DNA of 64,000 bases from the NCBI GenBank assembly GCA_026645575.1, contig JAPKMW010000051.1, forward strand, positions 1-64,000. Reading direction: 5' to 3'. Both the position numbers and the translations under genes were made by a program. Below the pieces are notes generated by a model. It was not told the origin of the DNA. It ran no database searches and worked only from the letters and a program-made list of their open reading frames with translations. The stretch's first letter is position 1, and every line of letters starts with the position of its first letter. The stretch is from Caldilineaceae bacterium (GTDB lineage: Bacteria; Chloroflexota; Anaerolineae; Caldilineales; Caldilineaceae). This document shows positions 17,656 through 26,059 of the stretch, piece after piece.

Positions 17656-18486
17656 TTAAGGCGACGCCTTGAAATGAGTTGCTTCAAATTCAGCAATAAT
17701 CCCATCCTTCTGCAAAATTAGCAACCGTTCCGCCACCGCCGCCTGCAACTCATGCGCCCTGACCGGCATGGCAATCACAAACGGGTTGCTCTCCAGCGCC
17801 GACCCAACGGTGATGAGCGGCGCCCCCTGCACTTGGGCAATACGTAGGGTCACATGGTCGATCAGGATGGCGTCAACCGTGCGTTCATCGATCAAGGCTG
17901 TAATGGCAGCGGTGGGGGTATCGAACGGCTTGAGTTGTAGACCCGGTGTCGCCTTTTGTAACCGCCGCCCCACCATGTCCCCCATGCTGCCCCACTCCAC
18001 GCCGACGGTGTGGTTTGCCAATGCTTCTGTCCCTGTTAGGACGCTATCAGCACGGATAGCAAGAAAAATACCGGCCTCAAAATAGGGCGCCGAATAAGCG
18101 ACATCTTTGGTCAGCCGCTCGTCGTAGGGCAGGGCGCTGATGACGCTGTCCACTTTGCCGGCTTGCAGCGCATCAAGCAGACTGTCGAAACCGATGGGGA
18201 CGAGTTCCACCCTCATTCCCCAAGACGCAGCGATGGCTTCGGCTAGGGCGGCATCAAAGCCGACGATCTGACCAGCGTCATCCAGCGTCTCAAAGGGGGG
18301 AAAGCTAGGGTCCATGCCGACGCGCCAGACGCCGTTGGTTTGCATCGTGCGCCAGGTGGTGTCGATGCGCAGGAAGGGTAGCGTCCCTGGCGCCAGCCAT
18401 ACCACTACAGTGCCGACGATCAGCGCCGCTAACAACACCCCGCCGGTAATGAACCATAAATGACGAGAACCACTGGGGCAATTCAT
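17656..18486 (-). CDS. Family 3 extracellular solute-binding protein
   Basis: The 276-aa protein has an N-terminal hydrophobic anchor or signal (about residues 11-32, no obvious lipobox Cys). A periplasmic-type binding domain of the amino-acid ABC transporter family follows. Typical blocks are WRVGMDPSFPPFETLDDAG, VGFDAALAEAIAASWGM, FDSLLDALQAGKVDSVIS, and DERLTKDVAYSAPYFEAGI. It overlaps the glycoside hydrolase gene by 4 bp (ATGA), so the two are co-translated. No permease or ATPase gene is adjacent, which is odd for an uptake system; a sensory role is possible. Confidence 0.88.
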   Translation of the reverse strand: MNCPSGSRHLWFITGGVLLAALIVGTVVVWLAPGTLPFLRIDTTWRTMQTNGVWRVGMDPSFPPFETLDDAGQIVGFDAALAEAIAASWGMRVELVPIGFDSLLDALQAGKVDSVISALPYDERLTKDVAYSAPYFEAGIFLAIRADSVLTGTEALANHTVGVEWGSMGDMVGRRLQKATPGLQLKPFDTPTAAITALIDERTVDAILIDHVTLRIAQVQGAPLITVGSALESNPFVIAMPVRAHELQAAVAERLLILQKDGIIAEFEATHFKASP

Positions 18487-19643
18487 GGCGCACCACCCGC
18501 CGCATACTGTTGCACCTCCAGATAGATCGGCTTTGGCTCAAAGTCGGTGCGGACAAAGGTGTAGTAATCTTGGTAGCTTTTGGCGTCCCACGGATAGCGG
18601 AAGGCCCAGAGGCAGACCGCTTGCAACCAGGGCCACTCTTGCTGCGCCAGTTCATAGGCGCGCAGAGTGTAAGCAACCCGTTGACCGGGACGCACAGCGC
18701 GTGTCCAACGGGGGTGGTCATTCCAGCCCCCTTCGGTGATCATGGCGCCTTTGGCTTCATCGCCATTTTGCACCATCAAATCACGCAACAGTTCCGACCG
18801 GCGAAAATTGACCACATCGGCGGCGGGCGCTTCGTCGGGTTCCGAGTACCAGCCATAGGCATGAATCGATAGCAGGTCAAAATAGGGCGCGGCGCCGGCG
18901 TCATACATGGCTTGGAGAAAGGTCAGATCGTTCATGCCGTCGGGGCTGCCGGGGGGCGCCAAGGTGGGGGCCAGGGCGCCGGCCAAGACCTGAACTTCCG
19001 GGTTGGCCGCTTTGATCGCCGGGTAGACGGTGCGCAACATGGCGACATACTTTTCCGGCGACACCGGTTCATAGCCCCATTCCAGGCTCAGGTTGGGTTC
19101 ATTCCAGATAATGACGTAGCGCACCTTGCCGGCATAACGCTCCACAAACTGGGCGGCAAAGTTGGCAAAATCGGGAAAGTGTTTTTCATCAAGATAGAGG
19201 GGCGTACTATCCTTCGGTCGCGCCCACTCCGGCACAAAACCGAGACGGGCAATTACTGTTAAGCCCTGGCGCGTGGCATGATCGATGACCAGATCATGGT
19301 GCGACCAATCGTAGCGTCCCGGCGTTGGCTCGGCATAGGCCCAGGGGAAATATTCGACAATCCACGGCGCGCCCATCGCCCGCACCATCTCCAGCGTGCG
19401 TTTGATCTTCCACGGCTCCACCTCATCCGTCAAGCGGGTGTGGACGCCGATCTTGGGGTTGCCGGTGACAACACTCTGCTGCGGGCCAAGCGGAACGGTA
19501 TCGCGATAGGCGCGCCAAAGCTCCCAGATTCCCCAACTGATAGCAATCAGCGCGACCAATAACAGCACTATGCGTATTATCAACAAGCCCCACAGTTGCT
19601 TGGCAACGCTGCGGAGCAATTGGCGTATCCCGTCAATCGTCAT
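18483..19643 (-). CDS. Membrane-anchored glycoside hydrolase-like protein (clan A)
   Basis: The 386-aa protein has an N-terminal membrane segment (about residues 20-40). A TIM-barrel domain follows, resembling GH39/GH5-type enzymes. IVEYFPWAYAEPTPG and ARLGFVPEWARPKDS precede the acid/base motif VIIWNEPNLS. The second Glu is likely in MITEGGWND. The fold and the NEP motif fit a retaining clan A glycosidase, but many such Chloroflexota proteins are uncharacterised. It is the first gene of a two-gene unit with the solute-binding protein. Substrate unknown. Confidence 0.8.
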   Translation of the reverse strand: MTIDGIRQLLRSVAKQLWGLLIIRIVLLLVALIAISWGIWELWRAYRDTVPLGPQQSVVTGNPKIGVHTRLTDEVEPWKIKRTLEMVRAMGAPWIVEYFPWAYAEPTPGRYDWSHHDLVIDHATRQGLTVIARLGFVPEWARPKDSTPLYLDEKHFPDFANFAAQFVERYAGKVRYVIIWNEPNLSLEWGYEPVSPEKYVAMLRTVYPAIKAANPEVQVLAGALAPTLAPPGSPDGMNDLTFLQAMYDAGAAPYFDLLSIHAYGWYSEPDEAPAADVVNFRRSELLRDLMVQNGDEAKGAMITEGGWNDHPRWTRAVRPGQRVAYTLRAYELAQQEWPWLQAVCLWAFRYPWDAKSYQDYYTFVRTDFEPKPIYLEVQQYAAGGAP

Positions 19644-19734
19644 GGCGGCATTATAGCGAACAGGACGCTAGATTGGGAAAACTGGAAGGTTGATTGTTGT
19701 TTGTTCGTTTAACCATGCTTTATAATAAACTACC

Positions 19735-20433
19735 ATGATTAACACATTTCGCGCTCGCTGGAATACTCTTACTCGCAATCAACAGTTGGTCATCGCGGCC
19801 ATTGGCGCGGTGGTGCTGTTGGGTTTACTCTTTAGTGGCACCTTTGCGCCCTCCCGTCTGCTGGCGGTGGCGGCGGTCATGTTGGTAGCGTTGCCGGTTC
19901 ATGAATTTGCCCATGCCGCAATGGCTGTACGATTGGGCGATAATACCCCTAAGTGGCAGGGACGTTATACGCTCAACCCGTTAGTACACCTAGATCCGGT
20001 GGGTGCGCTACTGATTCTCTTTACTGGTTTTGGCTGGGCGCGCCCAGTGCAATGGAACCCGCGCAACGTGGACACCGATGAGCGCACCGCCTCGATCCTG
20101 GTGTCGCTGGCGGGGCCGGTCAGCAATTTGCTACTGGCAATTCTGGCGCTGCTGCTCATTCGCATGGGGCTATTGCCCGGCGCCTTTCTAACTGGCTTTG
20201 CGCAGGCGTTTGCCTTTATCAACGTGGCGCTCTTTGTCTTTAACTTGATCCCGGTGCCGCCGTTGGATGGGTCGCATATACTCTTTGCACTCTGGCCGGA
20301 TATGAACTATCAGGTGCGCAGCATTTTGAACCAATATGGCTTTCTGATCCTCTTTGCGATCATTATCTTAGCCAGTTGGCTTATCAGTGTGCCGGTAGAG
20401 CTTGTCTGGCGAACGTTGAACTTTATTATCTAG
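19735..20433 (+). CDS. Site-2 protease family protein (compact M50)
   Basis: The 232-aa membrane metalloprotease has HEFAHA in a hydrophobic helix near residue 58, then the [15 protein letters not shown] segment. The metal-binding second motif is [14 protein letters not shown] near residue 175. It lacks PDZ and CBS domains, matching the minimal family. Four to six transmembrane helices are evident. It is followed after 12 bp by an HD-domain gene, suggesting an operon. It is divergent from the glycosidase gene. Confidence 0.92.
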   Translation: MINTFRARWNTLTRNQQLVIAAIGAVVLLGLLFSGTFAPSRLLAVAAVMLVALPVHEFAHAAMAVRLGDNTPKWQGRYTLNPLVHLDPVGALLILFTGFGWARPVQWNPRNVDTDERTASILVSLAGPVSNLLLAILALLLIRMGLLPGAFLTGFAQAFAFINVALFVFNLIPVPPLDGSHILFALWPDMNYQVRSILNQYGFLILFAIIILASWLISVPVELVWRTLNFII

Positions 20434-20445
20434 CCCCCGCTTGCC

Positions 20446-21003
20446 GTGGTAAAGATAAGCATTTGGCGCACTGGCTATTACCGGCTGCGCCAATTTTGGA
20501 CTGGTTGGTTTGCCGCCGTTGATCCGGTGGAGTTGAGCGCTGCGCTTGCTTATCTGCCAACGACGGCGCAGGCTCGGTTCCAGACATTACCAATCGACGC
20601 TCAACGGCATAGTCTGAATGTGCTGAAAACCTTGCAACAGCGCAGCGCTATTCCCGATGATCTAGCTGCGGCAGCGTTGTTGCATGATATTGGTAAACTA
20701 GCCGCCGATGAAGCGGGCTTGCGGATCAACTTGTGGGTACGCGGCCCGCTGGTGTTGTTAGAAAAGCTGGCCCCGCATCGGCTGGAACGCTGGGCTTCCG
20801 CCGAGACAACACAAGGGTGGCGTTATTTGCTTTATGTACACCTGCGGCACCCGACGATTGGCGCACAGTGGGCGGCGGCGTGGGGCTGTACGCCGCTGAC
20901 TTGTTGGTTGATAGCACATCATCAGGACCAGTTACCTGTTGAACCTAGTAATGAAGCAGAGCGGTTGCTGGTCTTGTTGCAATGGGCAGATGCGCTGAAT
21001 TAG
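20446..21003 (+). CDS. HD-domain phosphohydrolase-like protein
   Basis: The 185-aa protein contains a compact HD module: RHSLNVLKTLQQ supplies the first His, ALLHDIGKLA the HD pair, and LIAHHQDQLP the distal His-His-x-Asp. This is the arrangement found in predicted metal-dependent nucleotide or RNA phosphohydrolases. The GTG start at 20446 lies 12 bp after the protease stop. The substrate cannot be inferred. Confidence 0.85.
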   Translation: MVKISIWRTGYYRLRQFWTGWFAAVDPVELSAALAYLPTTAQARFQTLPIDAQRHSLNVLKTLQQRSAIPDDLAAAALLHDIGKLAADEAGLRINLWVRGPLVLLEKLAPHRLERWASAETTQGWRYLLYVHLRHPTIGAQWAAAWGCTPLTCWLIAHHQDQLPVEPSNEAERLLVLLQWADALN

Positions 21004-21027
21004 AGCGAGGGCCAAATAGCCAATCTT

Positions 21028-21077
21028 CCGGGAAGGGTAGAGCGGACGCCAGGGTTGACAAAGATGACCTTCCCGGT
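21028..21077. repeat. Short inverted repeat after the HD gene
   Basis: CCGGGAAGG and CCTTCCCGG flank about 30 bp downstream of the HD-domain gene. This could be a weak terminator or part of a degraded repeat. Confidence 0.4.
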
Positions 21078-21125
21078 AGATGGTTAGAGCGCTCTGTGTT
21101 TCAGTAGAACTATTATGATATTGTT

Positions 21126-21299
21126 GAAAAATTCAGACTCTATGTTGTGCTGGGGATTCGCTCCTGCTGGTTGGTTGAGCCGGTGTTGCAAACGGTGACG
21201 GTCTATTCAGCGAGTAACCAGTGGCGGACCTTCACGACTGGCGCTGTGGTGGATGAGATGTTGAATATCCAGCTTGCGCTTGACGAACTATTTATTTAA
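21126..21299 (+). pseudogene. 3' remnant of a Uma2-family (DUF820) endonuclease gene
   Basis: These 58 in-frame codons read EKFRLYVVLGIRSCWLVEPV, then LQTVTVYSASNQWRTFTTG, and end LALDELFI and stop. This matches the C-terminal third of Uma2-family putative restriction endonucleases (KxxxYxxxGIxEYWLVDPxxxxVxVY). No start or catalytic N-terminal region is present; a stop lies 21 bp upstream. It sits between an HD gene and a palindrome, so it is a degraded leftover. Confidence 0.75.
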
Positions 21300-21307
21300 T
21301 CGCCCGC

Positions 21308-21370
21308 CTGCTCATAGCCAGTCCGTGACTGGCGGTTCTCCACTGCCAGTCACGGACTGGCTATGAGCAG
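21308..21370. repeat. 26-bp perfect TAGCC-type palindrome
   Basis: Arms 21308-21333 and 21345-21370 are perfectly complementary with an 11-nt loop. The arm begins CTGCTCATAGCCAGTCCGTG. Relative to the copy at 45004, changes in one arm are matched in the other (GCTCAT/ATGAGC versus GCTCCT/AGGAGC). Confidence 0.8.
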
Positions 21371-21402
21371 ACTTGGTGTTACCTTAACGAAAGATTGTGT
21401 GC

Positions 21403-22398
21403 ATGGCAAAACCAAAGATCACGATTATCGGGTTGGGCGTCATTGGCGCCAGTATCGGATTAGGCTTACAGCGGGAGCCGGGCAATTTTGAGATTGTCGG
21501 CCATGATCGCAATGCCGATCATACGGCACGCGCCCGTGACCGCAAAGCGGTTCACCGCACGGACTGGAATCTGCACAACGCCTGTGAGGGAGCCGAGTTG
21601 ATTATTCTCAATCTCTCGTTGCCCGAACTGGAAGAAAACCTGCCTCACATTCGTGAAGATTTGCGCCCGGAAACGTTGCTCTTTACCGTGACCAATGTCA
21701 TGCAACCGGCGGTGGAACTAGCCCGCAACTTGTTGCCGGCGGAAACCCATTTTGTCGCCGCTCATCCGATCCTCACCGGCATTGGCGCGCCACTGACCGT
21801 GCGGGCCGACCTCTTTGACGAAGTAACCTTTGGCCTCGCCCCTGGGCACCAGACCGATCCGACAGCGGTGCAGTTAGCCAGCGATTTTGTCGAGCGGCTA
21901 GGCGCTAAGCCCCTTTTTGTCGATGCACAGGAACATGACGGCATTATTGCCGGCGTCGAACATCTACCTCAGTTGCTGGCGACAGCACTTATGCGTTCCA
22001 GCGCCGACAATCCGGGCTGGCGGGAGGCGCGACGGTTGGCCGGTCGCACCTTTGCCCAGGCGACCGAGTTGGATGGTAACGCCAAGGAACTGCTGGGCGC
22101 CTTTCTCAGCAATCGTGACAATCTGCGGCTGCGCATTGAGCAGTTGCAAACGGAACTGGCCCATTGGCATGACTTACTAGACGCCAATCCGCCCGCTGAT
22201 GAAAAACATCCGCTCCTGACCGTTCTCGAAGGGGTCGTCGCCCAGCGGGAACAGTGGGAAGCGCAAGCCTTTTTGAAACGCTGGGATGATCCCGTCACCA
22301 CGCCCAACCAGCCCCCTGCCGAAAGCCGCAACATGCTCCGCCAGATGTTCTTTGGCAATCTGGGTGGGCGCCGCGGCGAACAAAAAAAGAAATCTTAA
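21403..22398 (+). CDS. Prephenate dehydrogenase-like NAD(P)-binding protein
   Basis: The 331-aa protein has an N-terminal Rossmann fold (KITIIGLGVIGASIGLGLQ) and the TyrA-like HPILTGIGAP segment. A C-terminal helical dimer domain has EHDGIIAGVEHLPQLLATAL, as in prephenate dehydrogenases acting in tyrosine synthesis. It lacks obvious ACT or chorismate mutase domains, and no aromatic pathway genes are near, so another 2-hydroxyacid-like substrate is possible. I prefer the ATG at 21403 to the GTG at 21397. An octamer array follows the stop. Confidence 0.82.
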   Translation: MAKPKITIIGLGVIGASIGLGLQREPGNFEIVGHDRNADHTARARDRKAVHRTDWNLHNACEGAELIILNLSLPELEENLPHIREDLRPETLLFTVTNVMQPAVELARNLLPAETHFVAAHPILTGIGAPLTVRADLFDEVTFGLAPGHQTDPTAVQLASDFVERLGAKPLFVDAQEHDGIIAGVEHLPQLLATALMRSSADNPGWREARRLAGRTFAQATELDGNAKELLGAFLSNRDNLRLRIEQLQTELAHWHDLLDANPPADEKHPLLTVLEGVVAQREQWEAQAFLKRWDDPVTTPNQPPAESRNMLRQMFFGNLGGRRGEQKKKS

Positions 22399-22403
22399 TC
22401 GCC

Positions 22404-22474
22404 ACAAATCTCTCAATCTCTCAATCTCTTTATCTCTTCAGATAGAAATTGAGAGGTTGAGAGGTTGAGAGATG
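22404..22474. repeat. AATCTCTC octamer repeat hairpin
   Basis: AATCTCTC repeats (22407-22435) face TTGAGAGG repeats (22447-22472), giving a hairpin with about 25-bp arms directly after the prephenate dehydrogenase-like stop and just before the GT2 start. The octamer is the same as at 16385-16460. Confidence 0.85.
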
Positions 22475-22487
22475 CTTTGAACTTCTT

Positions 22488-23432
22488 GTGAAACTCATCA
22501 TCCAAATTCCCTGTTACAACGAAGAGAAGACGCTGCCGCAGACAGTCGCTGATCTGCCGACGCAGCTTGATGGGATTGATACCATCGAGCTTTTGGTGAT
22601 TGATGACGGCAGTCGCGATGAGACGGTGGCCGTGGCGCAGGCGTTGGGGGTTCACCATATTATCAAACATCCGCGCAATTTAGGGCTGGCGCGCGCCTTT
22701 GCCACTGGGTTGGAAGCAGCGCTGATGCGTGGCGCGGACATCATTGTCAATACGGATGCCGACAATCAATATAGGGGGACAGAGATTGGGCGCCTGGTGG
22801 CGCCAATCCTGGCCGGTCGAGCGCAAATGGTAGTCGGGGATCGCGGCGTCGGGCAACTGGCGCTCTTCTCGCCAATCAAACGCGTCCTGCAACAACTGGG
22901 CAGTTGGGTGGTCTCGCAAGCAGCGGCCATGAGCATTCCCGACGCCACCAGCGGTTTTCGCGCCTTTACACGCGAAGTTGCCATGCGCACAATGGTGTTA
23001 AGCAACTATTCCTACACCTTGGAGACACTCATTCAGGCCGGCGCGCAACAGGTTGCCATTGAGTTTGTGCCAATTCGTACCAATGCCCCAACGCGTCCAT
23101 CACGATTAATGCGCAACCTGCCCCATTTCCTATCGCATTCTGCCGTCACGATTCTGCGTGCTTACACGCTCTACCGCCCGCTGCGCGCCTTTTCAACGAT
23201 TGGCGGCTGTGCCATCGCAGCAGGGCTGCTCCTGGGCACCCGCTTTCTCTACTTTTATATGATCGGGGAAGGTAACGGGCATGTCCAGTCACTGATTTTG
23301 ACCGCGATTCTACTCATTGTCGGCTTCCAGGTGATCATGCTTGGGGTGCTGGCCGATCTGATGGGGTTTAACCGCAAGATTCAAGAAGAGACGCTCTACC
23401 GTCTGCGCAAAACACAACTGGATGGCCGTTAA
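22488..23432 (+). CDS. Family 2 glycosyltransferase with C-terminal membrane helices
   Basis: The 314-aa enzyme has the GT2 fold: [20 protein letters not shown] at the start, [17 protein letters not shown], and the metal-binding motif [28 protein letters not shown] is typical of dolichol/undecaprenyl-phosphate sugar transferases. Two hydrophobic helices lie at about residues 235-290. It starts with GTG and its stop overlaps the methyltransferase ATG by 1 bp. With the following methyltransferase and GT4 it looks like a small glycan or glycolipid assembly unit. Confidence 0.93.
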   Translation: MKLIIQIPCYNEEKTLPQTVADLPTQLDGIDTIELLVIDDGSRDETVAVAQALGVHHIIKHPRNLGLARAFATGLEAALMRGADIIVNTDADNQYRGTEIGRLVAPILAGRAQMVVGDRGVGQLALFSPIKRVLQQLGSWVVSQAAAMSIPDATSGFRAFTREVAMRTMVLSNYSYTLETLIQAGAQQVAIEFVPIRTNAPTRPSRLMRNLPHFLSHSAVTILRAYTLYRPLRAFSTIGGCAIAAGLLLGTRFLYFYMIGEGNGHVQSLILTAILLIVGFQVIMLGVLADLMGFNRKIQEETLYRLRKTQLDGR

Positions 23433-24334
23433 TGGCAATGGCAACCAATGAACCGCCCGCTGCGTCCGGCGTCCCTGTCCCCTTTGTGCGTGAGCAAGTG
23501 CAGTGCGCCCTGTGTGGAGCTGATCAGACTCGCCTTCTCTATACCATTCCCTTACAGACCAAGCTTTTATCCACCATTTGGGTGAAGGGTGAACAGATCG
23601 CCCTGCATGAGACAGCGACCGTGGTTGCTTGTGTGCGCTGCGGGTTACAATATGTCAACCCACGCTATCAATTTGACGATACCGTCATGGCCTATACTGA
23701 CGCGATGGAGGAGCGTTACTTTGCGGCGACTTATGCCGCTCGGCAGCAAACCTATGGCGCCTTTGTCCGCCGCTTGCCCCAATGGCTTGGGCGCGATGTA
23801 CAGCATTTGCTGGATGTTGGCTGTGGCGATGGCGTTTTGTTGGAAGCCGCCGCTAGCGCCGGCATCACCTGTGTCGGCGTTGAACAGAGCAAAACGTTGC
23901 AGCAGCGGTTGCGGGAAAAGTACCAGGCGCGGATCATCATTGCGGATGCCGTCGAAACACTCCCGGCTACTCATTTTGATGTCATTACGTTACTCAATGT
24001 AATTGAACATGTGGCGGCCCCCCATGAATTGTTGGCGCTGCTCTGGACAAAACTTAGCCCGGGCGGCATTCTCTTTGTTCATACCCCCAATGCTGGCGGT
24101 TTGCCAGCGCGCTGGCAGCGCGCACAGTGGTCGCAAATCGAACCGCTCGGCCATTTATATTACTTTTCCGCCCAAACGCTAGGGGCGCTGCTGCAAAAGA
24201 GTGGTTTTGATCCCATAGGCCGCTTTCATTTGGCGGTTTCAGGTAGGCTCAAAGGGCTGATTCAAGCCGGTTTGGGGCGGCTGGGCATCTACGTCGATAA
24301 TGGGTTGGGTGTCGTCGCACGCCGTAAGGGGTAA
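23432..24334 (+). CDS. Class I SAM-dependent methyltransferase
   Basis: The 300-aa protein begins with a zinc-ribbon-like region (QCALCGADQ and CVRCGLQYVNPR). A Methyltransf_11/23-type domain follows, with SAM motif I LLDVGCGDGVLLEAA, FDVITLLNVIEHV, and LSPGGILFVHTPN. This arrangement is common in sugar or glycan methyltransferases located among glycosyltransferases. Start and stop are coupled to the GT2 gene upstream; the GT4 gene follows after 14 bp. Confidence 0.92.
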   Translation: MAMATNEPPAASGVPVPFVREQVQCALCGADQTRLLYTIPLQTKLLSTIWVKGEQIALHETATVVACVRCGLQYVNPRYQFDDTVMAYTDAMEERYFAATYAARQQTYGAFVRRLPQWLGRDVQHLLDVGCGDGVLLEAAASAGITCVGVEQSKTLQQRLREKYQARIIIADAVETLPATHFDVITLLNVIEHVAAPHELLALLWTKLSPGGILFVHTPNAGGLPARWQRAQWSQIEPLGHLYYFSAQTLGALLQKSGFDPIGRFHLAVSGRLKGLIQAGLGRLGIYVDNGLGVVARRKG

Positions 24335-24348
24335 ACGCAACAAGAAAG

Positions 24349-25446
24349 ATGCGGATCACTTTTCTCCTATCGTCGTTGTGGCTATCGGGCGGTGTGCTAT
24401 TGGTTGTTGATTATGCCAATCGCCTACAGCAACGCGGCCATCAGGTCACACTGGTAATCCCCGGCGGCGCGCTTGATCCGGCTGTCTGCCAGAAGCTGTT
24501 CGCCGGCGTCCAGATTATCGAAGGCAAATTGCCGTTACCCAGGCTAACTTCCACCAGGACGTTGGCCTGGTGGAAGTTAGCCTGGTATGTCGTGGATCTG
24601 GTTCGTATCACACCCCGTTCGGATGTGGTCATTGCCACGCATACGCCAACGACGATCCCGGCATGGTTGCTGCGGTTGCTGCGAAAGGCGCGGCAGTTGG
24701 CCTGGCTCTATATGGATTATGACGAAATGTTTCGCCAACGTCCGCTTGAGCGTTTTCTTCTCCACTGGATGCCCCGTTGCTTCGATCTGCTCATGACCAT
24801 TTCGCAACCCCTGGCCGATCACGTTCGGGGCCGAACCAAGGGAGCAGTGGTTGTTACCGGCTCCGGTCTGGCGCGCCAGGAACATTTTTCGACCCCCACC
24901 GCGCCGAAAATGCGTGACAGCAAGTTTCGTGTTTTATATGTCGGTGATACGCGCCCCCGCAAAGGGTTACGCGAATTTTTAGCGGCAATGGCGCCAGTCT
25001 ACCAGCAAGTACCCAATCTCGAACTGCTCATTGTCTCCAAGGAGCCGGTTGCGATTGACACCGCTGTCCCTTATCAACTCCATATCTACCCCACCGATGA
25101 AGCATTGGTTGCGCTGTACAGCCACTGTGACCTCTTTGTCTCTTGTTCCTGGGGGGAAGGTTTGGGTTATCCGCCGTTGGAAGCGATGGCTTGCGGCGCC
25201 CCCGTCGTGTTGACGGATTCGGTTGGTGTGCGCGACTATGCCTGGCATGAGATCAATTGTTTGATTGTGCCGCCGCGCGAGCCAGCAGCGATTGCCGCCG
25301 CCACCCTGCGCCTAGCGCAAGATCCAGCACTTGCCCAACGATTGATCGAACAGGGCAAAGCAACGATACGCCACTATCAATGGGACCGTGTGATTGATCG
25401 CGTCGAAACGGCACTCACAAGTCTGGTAAAAGATAGCAGTCGCTAG
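24349..25446 (+). CDS. Family 4 glycosyltransferase
   Basis: The 365-aa GT-B enzyme has an N-terminal acceptor domain (LSGGVLLVVDYANRLQQRGH). The C-terminal donor-binding domain has FRVLYVGDTRPRKGLREFL, FVSCSWGEGLGYPPLEAMAC and GAPVVLTDSVGVRDYA. The EX7E-like Glu pair lies around EGLGYPPLE. Inside the gene, codons for PRLTSTRTLAWWKLAW are formed by a perfect 20-bp inverted repeat (24539-24585). It ends the GT2-methyltransferase-GT4 unit and converges on moaB. Confidence 0.92.
   Translation: MRITFLLSSLWLSGGVLLVVDYANRLQQRGHQVTLVIPGGALDPAVCQKLFAGVQIIEGKLPLPRLTSTRTLAWWKLAWYVVDLVRITPRSDVVIATHTPTTIPAWLLRLLRKARQLAWLYMDYDEMFRQRPLERFLLHWMPRCFDLLMTISQPLADHVRGRTKGAVVVTGSGLARQEHFSTPTAPKMRDSKFRVLYVGDTRPRKGLREFLAAMAPVYQQVPNLELLIVSKEPVAIDTAVPYQLHIYPTDEALVALYSHCDLFVSCSWGEGLGYPPLEAMACGAPVVLTDSVGVRDYAWHEINCLIVPPREPAAIAAATLRLAQDPALAQRLIEQGKATIRHYQWDRVIDRVETALTSLVKDSSR
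24539..24585. repeat. 20-bp perfect inverted repeat inside the GT4 gene
   Basis: CCAGGCTAACTTCCACCAGG (24539-24558) and its complement (24566-24585) flank 7 bp. The frame stays open across it. It resembles the intergenic hairpins in size, which suggests an in-frame insertion or a chance structure preserved in coding sequence. Confidence 0.8.
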
Positions 25447-25492
25447 CCCGTCCCTGCAATTTTCAGTAGACCGCAACACACCCGCCAGCACA

Positions 25493-25542
25493 CAGACTGA
25501 CTCTGGACTACGCGACTACATGACTGCAGACTACTGACTATC
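25493..25542. repeat. Degenerate GACTNNN heptamer array
   Basis: Successive units such as GACTCTG, GACTACG, GACTACA, GACTGCA and GACTACT lie in the convergent gap between GT4 and moaB. The monomer matches the arrays at 7541 and 47368. No clear complementary arm is present. Confidence 0.6.
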
Positions 25543-25552
25543 CTATATCCTT

Positions 25553-26059
25553 TTACCGAATCAACTCCCAGGCCAAATGCTGAATCTCCGGTAGAATTAA
25601 TTTTTCCACGGCCAGCCGCACAGCATCGGGAGAGCCGGGCGTGCTGAAGATCACTTTGTTGCGATAGACGCCGGCGGTGGCGCGACTGAGCATGGCGGCA
25701 GCGCCCACCTGCTCGTAACTTAACATGCGAAAGATTTCGCCAAAGCCGGGCAGGGTCTTTTCCAGTTTGCGGCTGATGACATCATAGGTGCGGTCGCGCT
25801 GGCTGATGCCGGTGCCGCCGTTAAAGATAATCAGCCGCGCTTCGCTCTTGGTAAATTCCTCTAAGGCTTCTTCCACCTGCACTGGTTCATCCTTGACAAT
25901 GCGATGACCCACCACGCGATGGCCGGCGGCTTCGGCCAGCGTGCGAATGATCTGGCCGCTGGTGTCGGTTTCCGGGGTGCGCGTATCGCTGACGGTGACA
26001 ATGGCAATCGCGACACTGCCCTGACTTTCGGCTTTGTGTCGATGTTCTTCTGCGCTCAT
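25553..26059 (-). CDS. moaB: MoaB/MogA-family molybdenum cofactor protein
   Basis: The 168-aa protein is of the MoaB/Mog family, which adenylates molybdopterin before molybdate insertion. Visible are [18 protein letters not shown] near the N-terminus, the [16 protein letters not shown] motif that contacts the cofactor, and a [17 protein letters not shown]-terminal block. No other moa/moe gene is nearby. It overlaps the upstream subtilase stop by 1 bp (TAATG). Confidence 0.93.
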   Translation of the reverse strand: MSAEEHRHKAESQGSVAIAIVTVSDTRTPETDTSGQIIRTLAEAAGHRVVGHRIVKDEPVQVEEALEEFTKSEARLIIFNGGTGISQRDRTYDVISRKLEKTLPGFGEIFRMLSYEQVGAAAMLSRATAGVYRNKVIFSTPGSPDAVRLAVEKLILPEIQHLAWELIR

